Shown here: positions 8,859 through 17,389 of the stretch, piece by piece | How the letters are laid out: every line of letters begins with the position of its first letter | How positions within the stretch are numbered: the stretch's first letter is position 1 | Assembly: GCA_000026125.1 (NCBI GenBank) | Contig: CU207211.1 | Location: 2,790,001 to 2,854,000 of the forward strand | Origin: Herminiimonas arsenicoxydans | Lineage (GTDB): Bacteria; Pseudomonadota; Gammaproteobacteria; Burkholderiales; Burkholderiaceae_D | Direction: 5' to 3' | DNA: 64,000 nucleotides | The notes under the pieces: generated by a model | Told to the model about the DNA's origin: nothing | Seen by the model: the letters and a program-made list of their open reading frames with translations, nothing else | The model's database searches: none | Position numbers and translations under genes: made by a program

Positions 8859-9593
8859 ATGAGTGATCTGTTCGCCATGCGCGCCACCTGCCTCACGTTC
8901 GCCACATCCATAATCATCTCTTGTTTCATGCCGGGCAGCGCTGGTGCCGCCAATGTTGACGCCGGCAAGATCCCCGACACCATCGCACAACGCGTCGCCG
9001 CCTGCGTCGTCTGCCACGGCAAGGAAGGCCGCGCCGGCAGCGACGGCTATTACCCGCGCATTGCCGGCAAGCCGGCCGGCTATCTATATAACCAGCTGAT
9101 CAATTTCCGCGACGGCAAACGCACGTATCCGGTCATGACGGCGATGCTGGAAAACATGTCGGATGCCTATCTGCGCGAGATTGCCCAATATTTCTCTGAC
9201 CAGCATCCGCCGTATCCGGAGCCGCAGCCTACGCAATCGAATCCGGCTGAACTCGAACGTGGTCGCGTGCTCGTGCATGATGGCGACAAGGCCAAAGGCA
9301 TCCCTGCCTGCGTCGCCTGCCACAGCGCAAAAATGACGGGCACTGCACCGGCGATTCCCGGCCTGGTCGGCTTGCCGCGCGACTATCTGCTGGGTCAGAT
9401 CGGTGCCTGGAAAATCGGCACACGTCATGCCGCCGCACCGGATTGCATGGCAGAAATCGTGAAGAAAATGAGTGCGACCGACATCAGCGCCGTCACTGCG
9501 TGGCTATCCGGGCAGCGTGTGCCGGCCGATGCATCGCCGGCGCCTGCACTCAAAACCAGACTCCCGCTGGAATGCGGCAAGCTGGCACCGTAA
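8859..9593 (+). CDS. Diheme c-type cytochrome (c4/c553-like)
   Basis: Exported electron carrier with a Sec signal (cleavage after GSAGA, about residue 30) and two CXXCH haem c sites, CVVCH at 49-53 and CVACH at 151-155. Each site belongs to a class I cytochrome domain. An ATG at 8877 (MRATCLTF) is a plausible alternative start and gives a more typical signal peptide. It is 27 bases upstream of a triheme cytochrome gene and probably in the same operon, so the two likely pass electrons in series. Confidence 0.88.
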   Translation: MSDLFAMRATCLTFATSIIISCFMPGSAGAANVDAGKIPDTIAQRVAACVVCHGKEGRAGSDGYYPRIAGKPAGYLYNQLINFRDGKRTYPVMTAMLENMSDAYLREIAQYFSDQHPPYPEPQPTQSNPAELERGRVLVHDGDKAKGIPACVACHSAKMTGTAPAIPGLVGLPRDYLLGQIGAWKIGTRHAAAPDCMAEIVKKMSATDISAVTAWLSGQRVPADASPAPALKTRLPLECGKLAP

Positions 9594-9620
9594 AAGCGAA
9601 ACGCAGAAACAACGAAAACG

Positions 9621-10910
9621 ATGAAACGAAAATATGTGTGGCGCACCCTTGCGCTGTTGTTGACCGTCCTGATCATTGCCGTCATCTGGCTCATTCTGGG
9701 CAACCGCAATCCCGATCTGGATCAGCCGTCGGTGCCGCCGGCCAATCCCGACGAGCAAATCAGGCAGGGCGAATATCTGGCACGCATCGGCAATTGCATG
9801 AGTTGCCATACTGCGCGTGGCGGCGAATCCTATGCCGGCGGCCGTGCCGTCCCTACACCCTTCGGCACCATCTACACCTCCAACCTGACGCCGGATGCAG
9901 AAACCGGTCTCGGCAAATGGAGCAATGCCGATTTCTGGCAAGCCATGCACGACGGCAAATCGAAAGACGGCAGTCTGCTGTACCCGGCTTTCCCGTACAC
10001 GAATTACACCAGAGTCACGCGCGCCGATTCGGATGCGATCTTCGCCTATCTGCAAACCTTGCCGACGGTGCAGAAAAAAAATATTGCGCCTGAATTACGC
10101 TTCCCTTACGACAATCGCGCACTGTTATATGTGTGGCGCGCACTGTATTTCCGTCCCGGCCAGTATACAAACGACGACAAGCAATCGGTGGAATGGAATC
10201 GCGGTGCCTATCTGGCACAAGGCCTGGGTCATTGCAGCGCCTGCCATTCGCCGCGTGATTCCTTCGGCGGCACGGATGTGAAAAGCGAACTCGGCGGCGG
10301 CATGATTCCCGTCCTGAACTGGTACGCACCTCCGTTGAACGGCGACCGGGAAACCAGTCTCGGCAATTGGGAAGTCGAACACCTGGCAGCCCTGATGAAA
10401 ACCGGCGTTGCGCCGCAGCGTTCCGTCAGCGGCCCAATGGCTGAAGTCGTTGCCGGCAGTTTGCAGCACATGCACAAGGACGATGCACATGCGCTGGCAG
10501 GCTACCTGAAATCCCTGCCGCAACAAAGCGCCGCACCGCTGGTAGCCGCTGAAACCATGCGTGAAGAAAGCAAGCAGGCGATGATCGATGCCGGCGCCAA
10601 GCTGTATGAAGATCAATGCATCAGCTGCCATCAGGCATCCGGCAAGGGTGTGCCGTCGATTTATCCGGCGCTGGCCGGCAGCCGCGCCATCACCACGCCA
10701 GTCGCCACCAATGCCATACGCATGGTGCTGTACGGCGGTTATGCGCCAAGCACCGGCGGTAATCCGCGCCCATACGGCATGCCGCCCTTCGGCCAGTCGA
10801 TGACGGATGAAGAAGTCGCGGCAGTCGTCACCTATATTCGCAACGCGTGGGGCAATCAGGGCACTGCCATCTTGCCCAACGACGTCAACCGCTATCGCTC
10901 ACGCCATTAA
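9621..10910 (+). CDS. Membrane-anchored triheme cytochrome c
   Basis: A 429-residue protein with an uncleaved N-terminal anchor (about residues 8-26) and three class I cytochrome domains. Haem sites are CMSCH (59-63), CSACH (205-209) and CISCH (333-337). The layout and stretches such as AGGRAVPTPFGTIYTSNLTPD match the cytochrome subunit of membrane gluconate, sorbitol and alcohol dehydrogenases. No flavin- or PQQ-dehydrogenase subunit is adjacent, so the electron donor is unknown. The preceding diheme cytochrome is the probable partner. Confidence 0.88.
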   Translation: MKRKYVWRTLALLLTVLIIAVIWLILGNRNPDLDQPSVPPANPDEQIRQGEYLARIGNCMSCHTARGGESYAGGRAVPTPFGTIYTSNLTPDAETGLGKWSNADFWQAMHDGKSKDGSLLYPAFPYTNYTRVTRADSDAIFAYLQTLPTVQKKNIAPELRFPYDNRALLYVWRALYFRPGQYTNDDKQSVEWNRGAYLAQGLGHCSACHSPRDSFGGTDVKSELGGGMIPVLNWYAPPLNGDRETSLGNWEVEHLAALMKTGVAPQRSVSGPMAEVVAGSLQHMHKDDAHALAGYLKSLPQQSAAPLVAAETMREESKQAMIDAGAKLYEDQCISCHQASGKGVPSIYPALAGSRAITTPVATNAIRMVLYGGYAPSTGGNPRPYGMPPFGQSMTDEEVAAVVTYIRNAWGNQGTAILPNDVNRYRSRH

Positions 10911-10911
10911 T

Positions 10912-11337
10912 ATGACCAATACTTCTCACAAAAACAAGACACTGGCGACCCTGCTCGCCGTCGTGCTCGGCGGCCCCGGCATACATCGTTTCTATCTGTA
11001 CGGCCCCAGGGATTTCTGGGCATGGAATTATGTTGCCGCGTTTTTGCTGTTTGTCTGTGCGCTGGTGCTGGCGCAAGGGCCGCATTCGCTTGGCATCACT
11101 CTGCTGACGCTATTCCCAATCTCCATCTTTGCCGGATGGATAGAAGCCATGGTCATTGGCCTGACGCCGGACAAAAAATGGGATGCCAGACACAATGCCA
11201 ACTCGGCGCGCGCATCCGCATCCGGCTGGCCTTTGGTACTGTTGCTGGTGCTGACCTTTGCCTGCGGCTTTACCACCTTCATCGTCTGCATCGCACGCGC
11301 CACCGATCTGTTCCTGACCGGCGGCGCATTCGGCTGA
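10912..11337 (+). CDS. TM2 domain membrane protein
   Basis: A 141-residue membrane protein that begins with the TM2 signature KTLATLLAVVLGGPGIHRFYLYG and continues with two to three further hydrophobic segments. The ATG at 10912 lies one base after the stop of the cytochrome gene and matches the family start; longer in-frame upstream extensions lack resemblance. The role of TM2 proteins in bacteria is unknown. The tight spacing suggests co-transcription with the cytochromes. Confidence 0.8.
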   Translation: MTNTSHKNKTLATLLAVVLGGPGIHRFYLYGPRDFWAWNYVAAFLLFVCALVLAQGPHSLGITLLTLFPISIFAGWIEAMVIGLTPDKKWDARHNANSARASASGWPLVLLLVLTFACGFTTFIVCIARATDLFLTGGAFG

Positions 11338-11394
11338 GAATTCAGCTGGAACTTGCAGCCTCACGTTTGTCTGCAGACGTGAGAAGCTGTTGCC

Positions 11395-12117
11395 CTAGAA
11401 AACACCCAGCAGCTTCAGCACAAATGGCAACAACAAGGCCGTCAATATCCCCGACAGCCCCATCGCCAGGCCGGAAAACGCTCCCGCCTCCTCACTGACC
11501 TGAAACGCACGTGCAGTACCGACGCCGTGCGCGGTGGCGCCCAGCGCAAAGCCGCAAGTCGTATCATCGGAAATTTTCATCAGCTTGAAAATGTAGTGCG
11601 AGATACCGGCGCCGAAAATACCGGTCAGCATGACCATCACAGCAGTCAGTGTCGGCAATCCGCCTATTTTTTCGGTAATCCCCATTGCAATCGGTATCGT
11701 CACCGACTTCGGGGCCATAGACAGTATCGTCAATCGCGAGGCACCCAATGCCCACGCCAGACTCATTGCACACGTAATCGCCGCCGCGCCGCCGATCAAG
11801 GCTCCCGCCAGCAAGGCGAACCAGTTACGCTTCAATTTTTCGATTTGCAGATACAGCGGAATCGCCAATGCAACCGTCACCGGCCCCAGCAGAAAATGCA
11901 CGAACTGTGCACCGTCGAAATAGGTTTTGTACGGCGTATTGCTGACATACAGCACCACCACCAGTAGCGCCACCGAAATTGCCACCGGATTGGCAAGCGC
12001 GCTGCGACCGGTTTTTTCATAGACCAGATTGGCGATGCGATAAGCCAGCAAAGTCGCGGTCAGCCACAACAGCGGCGAACCGGCCAGATAAACCCAGACT
12101 GTATTCAGGTTCGGCAT
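11395..12117 (-). CDS. lrgB: LrgB family membrane protein
   Basis: A 240-residue polytopic membrane protein. It carries the LrgB/CidB signature PKSVTIPIAMGITEKIGGLP and the C-terminal GATAHGVGTARAFQ. With LrgA it forms a holin/antiholin-like pair tied in some bacteria to murein hydrolase control and pyruvate or glycolate-type export. The ATG at 12117 overlaps the lrgA stop by one base. A longer upstream reading frame in the same phase is only lrgA shadow. Confidence 0.9.
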   Translation of the reverse strand: MPNLNTVWVYLAGSPLLWLTATLLAYRIANLVYEKTGRSALANPVAISVALLVVVLYVSNTPYKTYFDGAQFVHFLLGPVTVALAIPLYLQIEKLKRNWFALLAGALIGGAAAITCAMSLAWALGASRLTILSMAPKSVTIPIAMGITEKIGGLPTLTAVMVMLTGIFGAGISHYIFKLMKISDDTTCGFALGATAHGVGTARAFQVSEEAGAFSGLAMGLSGILTALLLPFVLKLLGVF

Positions 12118-12449
12118 CACTTCTTCAACCTTTGAATGACTGCTGCAGTAACGACGATGGAAACCACGGTGCTGACAATCAATGCGACTACAATCGGCAT
12201 CCACTCCTCGGCGATCCGGTGCACGTGCACGCTGATGCCGACGCCTGCCGGCACAAACAGCAAGGCCATATGCGAGAGCAATTGCGAAGAAGCCGGCGCC
12301 AGTTTGGCGGCCGTATTTTTCTTTACGATCAGATAAGCCAGCAGCAACAGCATGCCGATAACCGGCCCGGGAACCGGGAGTCCCAGCAGATAAACCAGGC
12401 CTTCGCCCATGGTTTGGAAGATGAGCAGAATCAGAAGTGTATTCAGCAT
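12117..12449 (-). CDS. lrgA: LrgA/CidA family holin-like protein
   Basis: A 110-residue protein with four membrane segments and the family core GLPVPGPVIGMLLLLAYL, followed by LLFVPAGVGISVH. It precedes lrgB with a one-base overlap. A truncated, frameshifted second copy of this gene lies 1.9 kb away at 14161-14366 in the same orientation. Confidence 0.9.
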   Translation of the reverse strand: MLNTLLILLIFQTMGEGLVYLLGLPVPGPVIGMLLLLAYLIVKKNTAAKLAPASSQLLSHMALLFVPAGVGISVHVHRIAEEWMPIVVALIVSTVVSIVVTAAVIQRLKK

Positions 12450-12803
12450 GGGCAGTCGAAAAAAGAGAGGAAGAACACGAAGATACCAAGAATGGCACAG
12501 GATCAGAAATATACCTGCCTTGCCATCCTGCGTATCGTATCAGCCGTCGAGAAAAATCACGGTGCAGAATCGATGAATTCTTTTCAGCGATGACTCTCGC
12601 CCGATGGATTTTTCAGTCGGCCGTGGTTTGCATACATCGTGGAACCATGCTTCGGCATTCGCACACAATAAACAAAGCTATCCCGATTCGGGGAGTAAGA
12701 TTGCATGAATCTGCATGCAAGTGTTGGTCCATCATCGGCAACACGTTACGGCTTCATCGATGGCGCCTGAAAAATTCAGGCGAGTATGTGACTTTGAGAG
12801 GAA
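12450..12803. other. Divergent intergenic region of lrgA and the serine hydrolase
   Basis: About 350 bases that must hold both promoters. Bases 12572-12650 recur in diverged form at 14371-14450. A perfect inverted repeat, CGCCTGAA at 12764-12771 and TTCAGGCG at 12775-12782, lies 13 bases before the ribosome-binding site of the hydrolase gene. I could not identify a convincing promoter. Confidence 0.5.
12572..12650 (-). repeat. lrgA upstream block, resident copy
   Basis: Segment upstream of lrgA that begins ATGAATTCTTTTCAGCGATG and recurs, diverged, at 14371-14450 in the same orientation. It extends the lrgA partial duplication into non-coding DNA. Confidence 0.65.
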
Positions 12804-12809
12804 ATGCAT

Positions 12810-14144
12810 ATGGTCCGCAATGATCTTTCCCGACGCATGATGTGCGCGCTCCTCCTTTGCAGCATCGGATGCATGTCCGCGGCATGGGCCGCCGACACGC
12901 CGGTACCGCCTGACGCCCTTGCCAGTGATCCGGCCAAACTGGGCTGGATGGTCGGTTCGCCACCGCCGCCTGATCGCATCGTTCGTTTTGAAGATGGCAG
13001 CTATTGGAACTTCCCGGCCTTGCGCTGGAGCGTATCCAACTTCCGCCAGTTGATGCCGACCGTGAATACTTCGCGCGGACTGGCTGCGCCGGTACCGCTG
13101 CCGCGCGCCTTGCGCACGGACATAGACGCCATACGCTTCACGCCCATAGGCGCAAGCAAATCCATGACCTGGAAGGAAGCGCTCGCCGCCAACTATACGG
13201 ACGGCATCGTGGTCCTGCATCGTGGACGCATCGTGTATGAACACTATTCCGGCGTGCTGAAGGCTGATGGACAGCATGGCGCCATGTCGGTCACGAAATC
13301 CGTCATCGGCACGCTCGGCGCGACCCTGGTCTCCGAAGGCCGTCTTGACGCCGGCAAGCGCGTGGCCGAATACATTCCCGAGCTCGCCCAATCCGCTTTT
13401 GGCAATGCAACCTTGCGCCAGATACTGGACATGACCACGGCACTGAAATACAGCGAGGATTATGCAGACCCGGAGGCCGAGGTCTGGGCGCATGCGCAAG
13501 CGGGCAATCCTCTGCCCAAACCGAAGGATTACACCGGCCCGCGCAATTACTATGAATCGCTGCAGCGCATACAAGCGCAGGGACAGCATGGCACGGCCTT
13601 CGCCTACAAGACCGTCAATACGGATGTGCTGGGCTGGATCATCGCACGCGTGACCGGGCGCTCAGTGGCGGAACTGCTGTCCGAGCGCATTTGGCAGCGG
13701 CTGGGTGCGGAGCAGGATGCCTATTTCACCGTCGACTCCATCGGCACACCTTTCGCCGGCGGCGGATTGAATACGGGTCTGCGCGATCTGGCGCGCTTTG
13801 GCGAAATGCTGCGTAACAACGGCAAGTTCAACGGGCAGCAGATCATACCGAAGGCAGTGGTCGACGATATACGTCGCGGCGGCGACAAGGAGTTATTTTC
13901 CAAAGGCGGATATCCGCTGCTGCAAGGCTGGAGCTACCGCAATATGTGGTGGGTGACGCATGATGAAGACGGTGCCTTCATGGCGCGCGGCGTACATGGA
14001 CAGAGAATCCATATAGATCCGAAAGCAGAAATGGTAATCGTGCGTTATGCCTCGCACCCGGTTGCCAGCAATGCGGCCAACGATCCGACGACGCTGCCGG
14101 CTTTTAACGCACTGGCACAGCATCTGCGTAACCTGCCGCGCTAG
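12810..14144 (+). CDS. Serine hydrolase of the class C beta-lactamase fold, NylB/EstB-like
   Basis: Exported hydrolase of 444 residues. The signal peptide ends after AAWA. The catalytic SxxK is SVTK (Ser160, Lys163 in this numbering). The downstream tyrosine motif reads FAYKTVNTDVLGW. LDMTTALKYSEDYADPEAE and the WWVTHDEDG end match 6-aminohexanoate-dimer hydrolase and EstB-type esterases rather than true beta-lactamases. The substrate could be an amide or ester. The start is set at 12810, eight bases after AGGA, rather than the ATG two codons upstream. The stop codon sits inside a perfect 8-bp hairpin. Confidence 0.85.
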   Translation: MVRNDLSRRMMCALLLCSIGCMSAAWAADTPVPPDALASDPAKLGWMVGSPPPPDRIVRFEDGSYWNFPALRWSVSNFRQLMPTVNTSRGLAAPVPLPRALRTDIDAIRFTPIGASKSMTWKEALAANYTDGIVVLHRGRIVYEHYSGVLKADGQHGAMSVTKSVIGTLGATLVSEGRLDAGKRVAEYIPELAQSAFGNATLRQILDMTTALKYSEDYADPEAEVWAHAQAGNPLPKPKDYTGPRNYYESLQRIQAQGQHGTAFAYKTVNTDVLGWIIARVTGRSVAELLSERIWQRLGAEQDAYFTVDSIGTPFAGGGLNTGLRDLARFGEMLRNNGKFNGQQIIPKAVVDDIRRGGDKELFSKGGYPLLQGWSYRNMWWVTHDEDGAFMARGVHGQRIHIDPKAEMVIVRYASHPVASNAANDPTTLPAFNALAQHLRNLPR

Positions 14145-14155
14145 TTTCGCGGCAG
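14133..14155. repeat. Inverted repeat across the hydrolase stop codon
   Basis: CTGCCGCG (14133-14140) and CGCGGCAG (14148-14155) form a perfect 8-bp stem with a 7-base loop that contains the TAG stop. No T-tract follows, so it is not a standard intrinsic terminator. It ends a few bases before similarity to lrgA begins. Confidence 0.6.
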
Positions 14156-14160
14156 ATATG

Positions 14161-14366
14161 GTGTACGTGCACGCAGACACCAGCCGGTACAAACAGCAAG
14201 GCCATATGCGATAGCAATTGCGAAGAGGCCGGTGCCAGCCTGGCTGGCCGTATCTTTCTTCACTATCAGATAAGCCAGCAGTAACAGCATGCCGATGACC
14301 GACCCGGGAACCGGCAGCGCCGGCAGACAAACCAGGCCCTCGCCCATAGCCTCGAAGATAAGCTGC
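14161..14366 (-). pseudogene. Truncated, frameshifted second copy of lrgA
   Basis: Translates to MGEGLVCLPALPVPGSVIGM then LLLAYLIVKK, clearly the N-terminal half of LrgA, then loses frame. On the DNA level the similarity to resident lrgA continues to about 14161 with small indels. The true start codon and leader are missing: sequence equivalent to about 12428-12570 has been deleted. The 3' half and lrgB are absent. The orientation is the same as resident lrgA. A 75-codon open stretch remains but is not expected to be functional. Confidence 0.85.
14165..14173. repeat. Left copy of a 9-bp direct repeat bounding the inserted segment
   Basis: ACGTGCACG here, at the left edge of the lrgA-like fragment, recurs at 17385-17393 at the right edge of the thiolase-like fragment. 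The same word is also in resident lrgA at 12223-12231, so the left copy is part of the lrgA homology. Confidence 0.5.
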
Positions 14367-14370
14367 ATCC

Positions 14371-14450
14371 ATGAATTTTTTCAGTGCTGACTCTTGCGCA
14401 CTGAATTTTTCAGCCAGCCATCGTGTGCGTACATCGAGGAACGATGCAGA
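14371..14450 (-). repeat. lrgA upstream block, diverged copy
   Basis: Matches 12572-12650 with frequent substitutions (for example ATGAATTTTTTCAGTGCTGA against ATGAATTCTTTTCAGCGATG). It shows that the duplicated unit included DNA upstream of lrgA, not only its coding part. The remaining bases up to 14628 hold nothing I recognise apart from the leader of the next gene. Confidence 0.65.
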
Positions 14451-14628
14451 ACGAACGATCCTGCACAAAAAATCAAAAGCGAATCAGCCTTGCTCGTTAC
14501 TTCTTCGTAGCGCCCAAAAACTTGCCCAAGAGAATTTTTCATGTTAAATAGTCATCACAACTTTCAATGAACCTTTATCCCTGTGGCGAAATGCCCGCAA
14601 TCGAATCAGGGCAACCAGGATAGTCAAT

Positions 14629-15558
14629 ATGCATTTCCATTCTGTTTTCAAACAACTGATGATCGCGGCAACGGCCATAGGCATGCACGCATCAGCCGTC
14701 GCCGTGGCGTTTCCGCGGCTGGAAGACCCGCAACTGCAGGCTTATCTGACTACGCTGCAAGGAAACTACCAGCAGTATCTGGCAAACAGAAATACTTACT
14801 TCACTCCCCCAGCTGAGAGCAAAGCCTGGCCTTGCACGGTCTCGCCAGCCATCCTCGCTGCCATTTCAGGAACCGTCGATTCCGACGACAATCCATTGCA
14901 GAAGAAACTCCTGCTGCTCGATGCCCGCGCAAAAAATTCCGAGCCGGTACGCCATATCTTTGCAAACCGTACCTTCTATCCGGTCAGTGCCGAATGCAAG
15001 AACGGGAAGCTGCATGGCCCATTGGAATTCTGGGTCGAATTCGATCAAACCGTCGTGGCCGACGAACTCAGTTCCCATTTCCGAATATTGAAACGCGTAC
15101 GCACCACAGTCGTACAAAACAAACTGAATGGGCCGGTCTTGAATGAAGGAATAAACCTGCGCTTCAGCATACGTTACAGCGACCCGGATACCGCAGCCAT
15201 GATGGCGGCACAACCGGCGATGAAAACCCACTCCGTATTCTTCGAGACCACTCTGGCCACCAATCCACCCGTCATGCAAGCAACGGAAACCTCGCTCAGG
15301 CATACCGAAGTCAATGGCGAACCAACGGTAACCTTGCGCACCATCCGCAACTATGACGCCAAGCGCACGGAAGAAATCAACTACGGCATGTTCGGACCAC
15401 TTGCCAAACCCTCTTACAAAACCTTATATAAGGAAGGAAGGCGGCATGGTTTGGAAATCATTTATGCCGGCATGATCGGGGATAACCACATTCCTCCTTC
15501 AACCCAATGCTGGGATGAAGGAGAAAGAATCCTGACAACCGACTGCACGGTGGACTGA
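14629..15558 (+). CDS. Exported protein of unknown function
   Basis: A 309-residue protein with a Sec signal peptide (cleavage near SAVAVA, about residue 27). I do not recognise a family. Two short stretches, CKNGKLHGPLEFW and YKEGRRHGLEIIYAG, resemble MORN-type repeats (G-x-x-x-G/H-G-x-x-x-W/Y). Cys residues near the ends could form disulphides. The ribosome-binding site AGGA lies ten bases before the ATG at 14629. It is one base upstream of the lipoprotein gene that follows, so the two are almost certainly one operon. Both sit in the segment bounded by lrgA and thiolase fragments and look laterally acquired. Confidence 0.75.
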   Translation: MHFHSVFKQLMIAATAIGMHASAVAVAFPRLEDPQLQAYLTTLQGNYQQYLANRNTYFTPPAESKAWPCTVSPAILAAISGTVDSDDNPLQKKLLLLDARAKNSEPVRHIFANRTFYPVSAECKNGKLHGPLEFWVEFDQTVVADELSSHFRILKRVRTTVVQNKLNGPVLNEGINLRFSIRYSDPDTAAMMAAQPAMKTHSVFFETTLATNPPVMQATETSLRHTEVNGEPTVTLRTIRNYDAKRTEEINYGMFGPLAKPSYKTLYKEGRRHGLEIIYAGMIGDNHIPPSTQCWDEGERILTTDCTVD

Positions 15559-15559
15559 C

Positions 15560-17032
15560 ATGATGCGCGCCTACACACTACCAATTCTTCTTTTGCTCGC
15601 TGCCTGTGAAACCACCTACACCGAGGCCGACTTCAAACGAACTACCGTCGATACCAGTGAATGTATTTCCGGCAATTGCGAAAACGGTACAGGTACCAGA
15701 CGTTACGATAACTATGCCGAATATACCGGTCGCTGGGTCGATGGCAAGATGGTCGCCGGCCGTTACGATATCCGTTGGGCCTGTCAGCCTGAAGTCAAGC
15801 ATCCACTCACACTGGATGCACAAGGCAACGCTGTATCGGGCACCATGATACGCAGTTGTCGCAACCCCATGAACGGCAAAATCGGCCGCGTCAATTCGTT
15901 TACCGGAACCTTCGACAAGGTGTACAACCCCTTCACGAAGGAACAGATCAACACATACAAAAGCGGAAAATATATCGATGGCAACGGCATCGTCTGGGAG
16001 GGAGAGTTTGACTACATTCCGGTACGACAGGTCCATGACATGATCGGCTATGGGAAAACAGATTTACGTTACGGCTCCTTTGTTTTCATCGGTGCAAAAA
16101 TCGATGAAAAACTGAATGAAGTAGTACGCGGCCTTTATATTACCGAGCCGGTTCGTCCCGAACAGGAACTACGATTCATCCGTGCGCGCCCCGACTATCT
16201 GGCAAAGCTACGCGCCGATTTTGTAGACTCCCGGCAGCAAACTGCCAACGAACGCGCAGAAGAGGCGCGCTCCAATCGCGAATTTTTCAACACGATAACC
16301 GCTGTCGCCGCAGGTACGGTAGTGCTCTATGGCACAGCCAGATTGGCCGACAAAGCCAATCGCAACACCATGGATACGCTCACCAGCATGCTCAAGGGAC
16401 AGACGCAAGCCGGTTCGCCCAATGCCCAACTCAAGACTGCGCCAGTGAAGAATGCCGGAGCATCGGCACGTACGATGACCGTTGCAGAATATCGCCGCCT
16501 GCACCCCGCAAGCACAACTGCCTCAGGTAGTGCCACCCCGACCAAACAGCAATCTTCCATTACAAAAACGCTGCAAGTCGCAACCAGCACACAATCAAAA
16601 AACGAATCTCTTGCAACAGACAAGGCAACAAAGGAAGCTGAACGCAAGCGTCAGAATGAGGAAAGAAAAGCACAACAGGAAAGCGCAATAGCAAGCCGCA
16701 AGCAGGAAGACGAAAACAACAAGCGCAATTACCTGAACGCGATCAAGAGCCAACTGCAATTACGCGCACGTCATTGTCCGGATGGTGAAGGCAAGCACTA
16801 TGTTGTCGGCATCCTGCCGAAGATTAAGCCAAAGGTGGTTTCGTGTATTGATGTCGGTTACCGGGTCACCTGTCCTGGCTCATCCATCGGTTCAAGTGGA
16901 ACGATCCGCAACTTCACAGGTTTTTCCACCGATTGCTACATGGGTGATACAGGTGAAGTACATCCCACCCCATCCTGCAAACCTGCAGAGGCAAAAGTGA
17001 TCGTAACCAGCACATCCAGCTGCGGAGGCTGA
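15560..17032 (+). CDS. Lipoprotein of unknown function with coiled coil
   Basis: A 490-residue protein with a lipobox LLAAC at residues 12-16, predicted to be lipid-anchored. The N-terminal half has MORN-like glycine/aromatic turns ([30 protein letters not shown]). A hydrophobic stretch near residue 250 ([14 protein letters not shown]) is followed by a low-complexity Ser/Thr/Ala region. Next comes a charged coiled coil of Lys, Glu, Gln and Arg (about residues 355-395) and a compact Cys-rich C-terminus with six Cys. It pairs with the preceding exported protein. The function is unknown; an envelope complex of the two products is a reasonable guess. Confidence 0.75.
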   Translation: MMRAYTLPILLLLAACETTYTEADFKRTTVDTSECISGNCENGTGTRRYDNYAEYTGRWVDGKMVAGRYDIRWACQPEVKHPLTLDAQGNAVSGTMIRSCRNPMNGKIGRVNSFTGTFDKVYNPFTKEQINTYKSGKYIDGNGIVWEGEFDYIPVRQVHDMIGYGKTDLRYGSFVFIGAKIDEKLNEVVRGLYITEPVRPEQELRFIRARPDYLAKLRADFVDSRQQTANERAEEARSNREFFNTITAVAAGTVVLYGTARLADKANRNTMDTLTSMLKGQTQAGSPNAQLKTAPVKNAGASARTMTVAEYRRLHPASTTASGSATPTKQQSSITKTLQVATSTQSKNESLATDKATKEAERKRQNEERKAQQESAIASRKQEDENNKRNYLNAIKSQLQLRARHCPDGEGKHYVVGILPKIKPKVVSCIDVGYRVTCPGSSIGSSGTIRNFTGFSTDCYMGDTGEVHPTPSCKPAEAKVIVTSTSSCGG

Positions 17033-17057
17033 TCAGGCCGGGAGGGCTGGATAAACC

Positions 17058-17389
17058 GCCCCCCATGCCGGTACCTACGCACATCGTGACCATGCCGTAC
17101 TTCAGATTTTTGCGGCGCAGTGCATGAACGACAGTCGCCGAGCGTAGCGCGCCGGTCGCACCGAGCGGATGACCGAACGCAATCGCACCGCCCATAGGAT
17201 GGACCCTGGCCGGATCAAGACCAATATCCTGTATCACTGCCAGAGCCTGCGCGGCAAACGCTTCATTCAATTAATTCTATCCAGTCCATCTGCTCCTGCT
17301 TCAGGCCGGCAGCGCGCAAGGCTGCGGGTATCGCCTTCTTCGGCCCGATGCTCATGATCTCAGGCGGCACACCACGCACTGCAAACGTG
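17058..17389 (-). pseudogene. 3'-terminal fragment of a thiolase gene (fadA-like)
   Basis: About 330 bases that match the 3' quarter of the intact thiolase gene at 18490-18826 in the same orientation, roughly nine bases in ten identical by eye. A four-base insertion (ATTCAATTAATTC against ATTCAATTC) breaks the reading frame. The end of the gene is replaced by unrelated sequence. A substitution changes the highly conserved Asn of VNPxGG to His. Most differences in the readable 70 codons are synonymous, so it may derive from a diverged relative rather than from decay of a recent local duplicate. Confidence 0.85.

Noticed and set aside
11360..11383. Hairpin CTCACGT/ACGTGAG between the converging TM2 and lrgB genes
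   Set aside because: Seven base pairs with a ten-base loop and no T-tract on either strand; too weak to call a terminator.
12810..14144. Serine hydrolase as an antibiotic-resistance beta-lactamase
   Set aside because: SxxK and Tyr motifs are shared by the whole fold, but the other conserved stretches match NylB/EstB-type hydrolases; no ampR-type regulator is adjacent.
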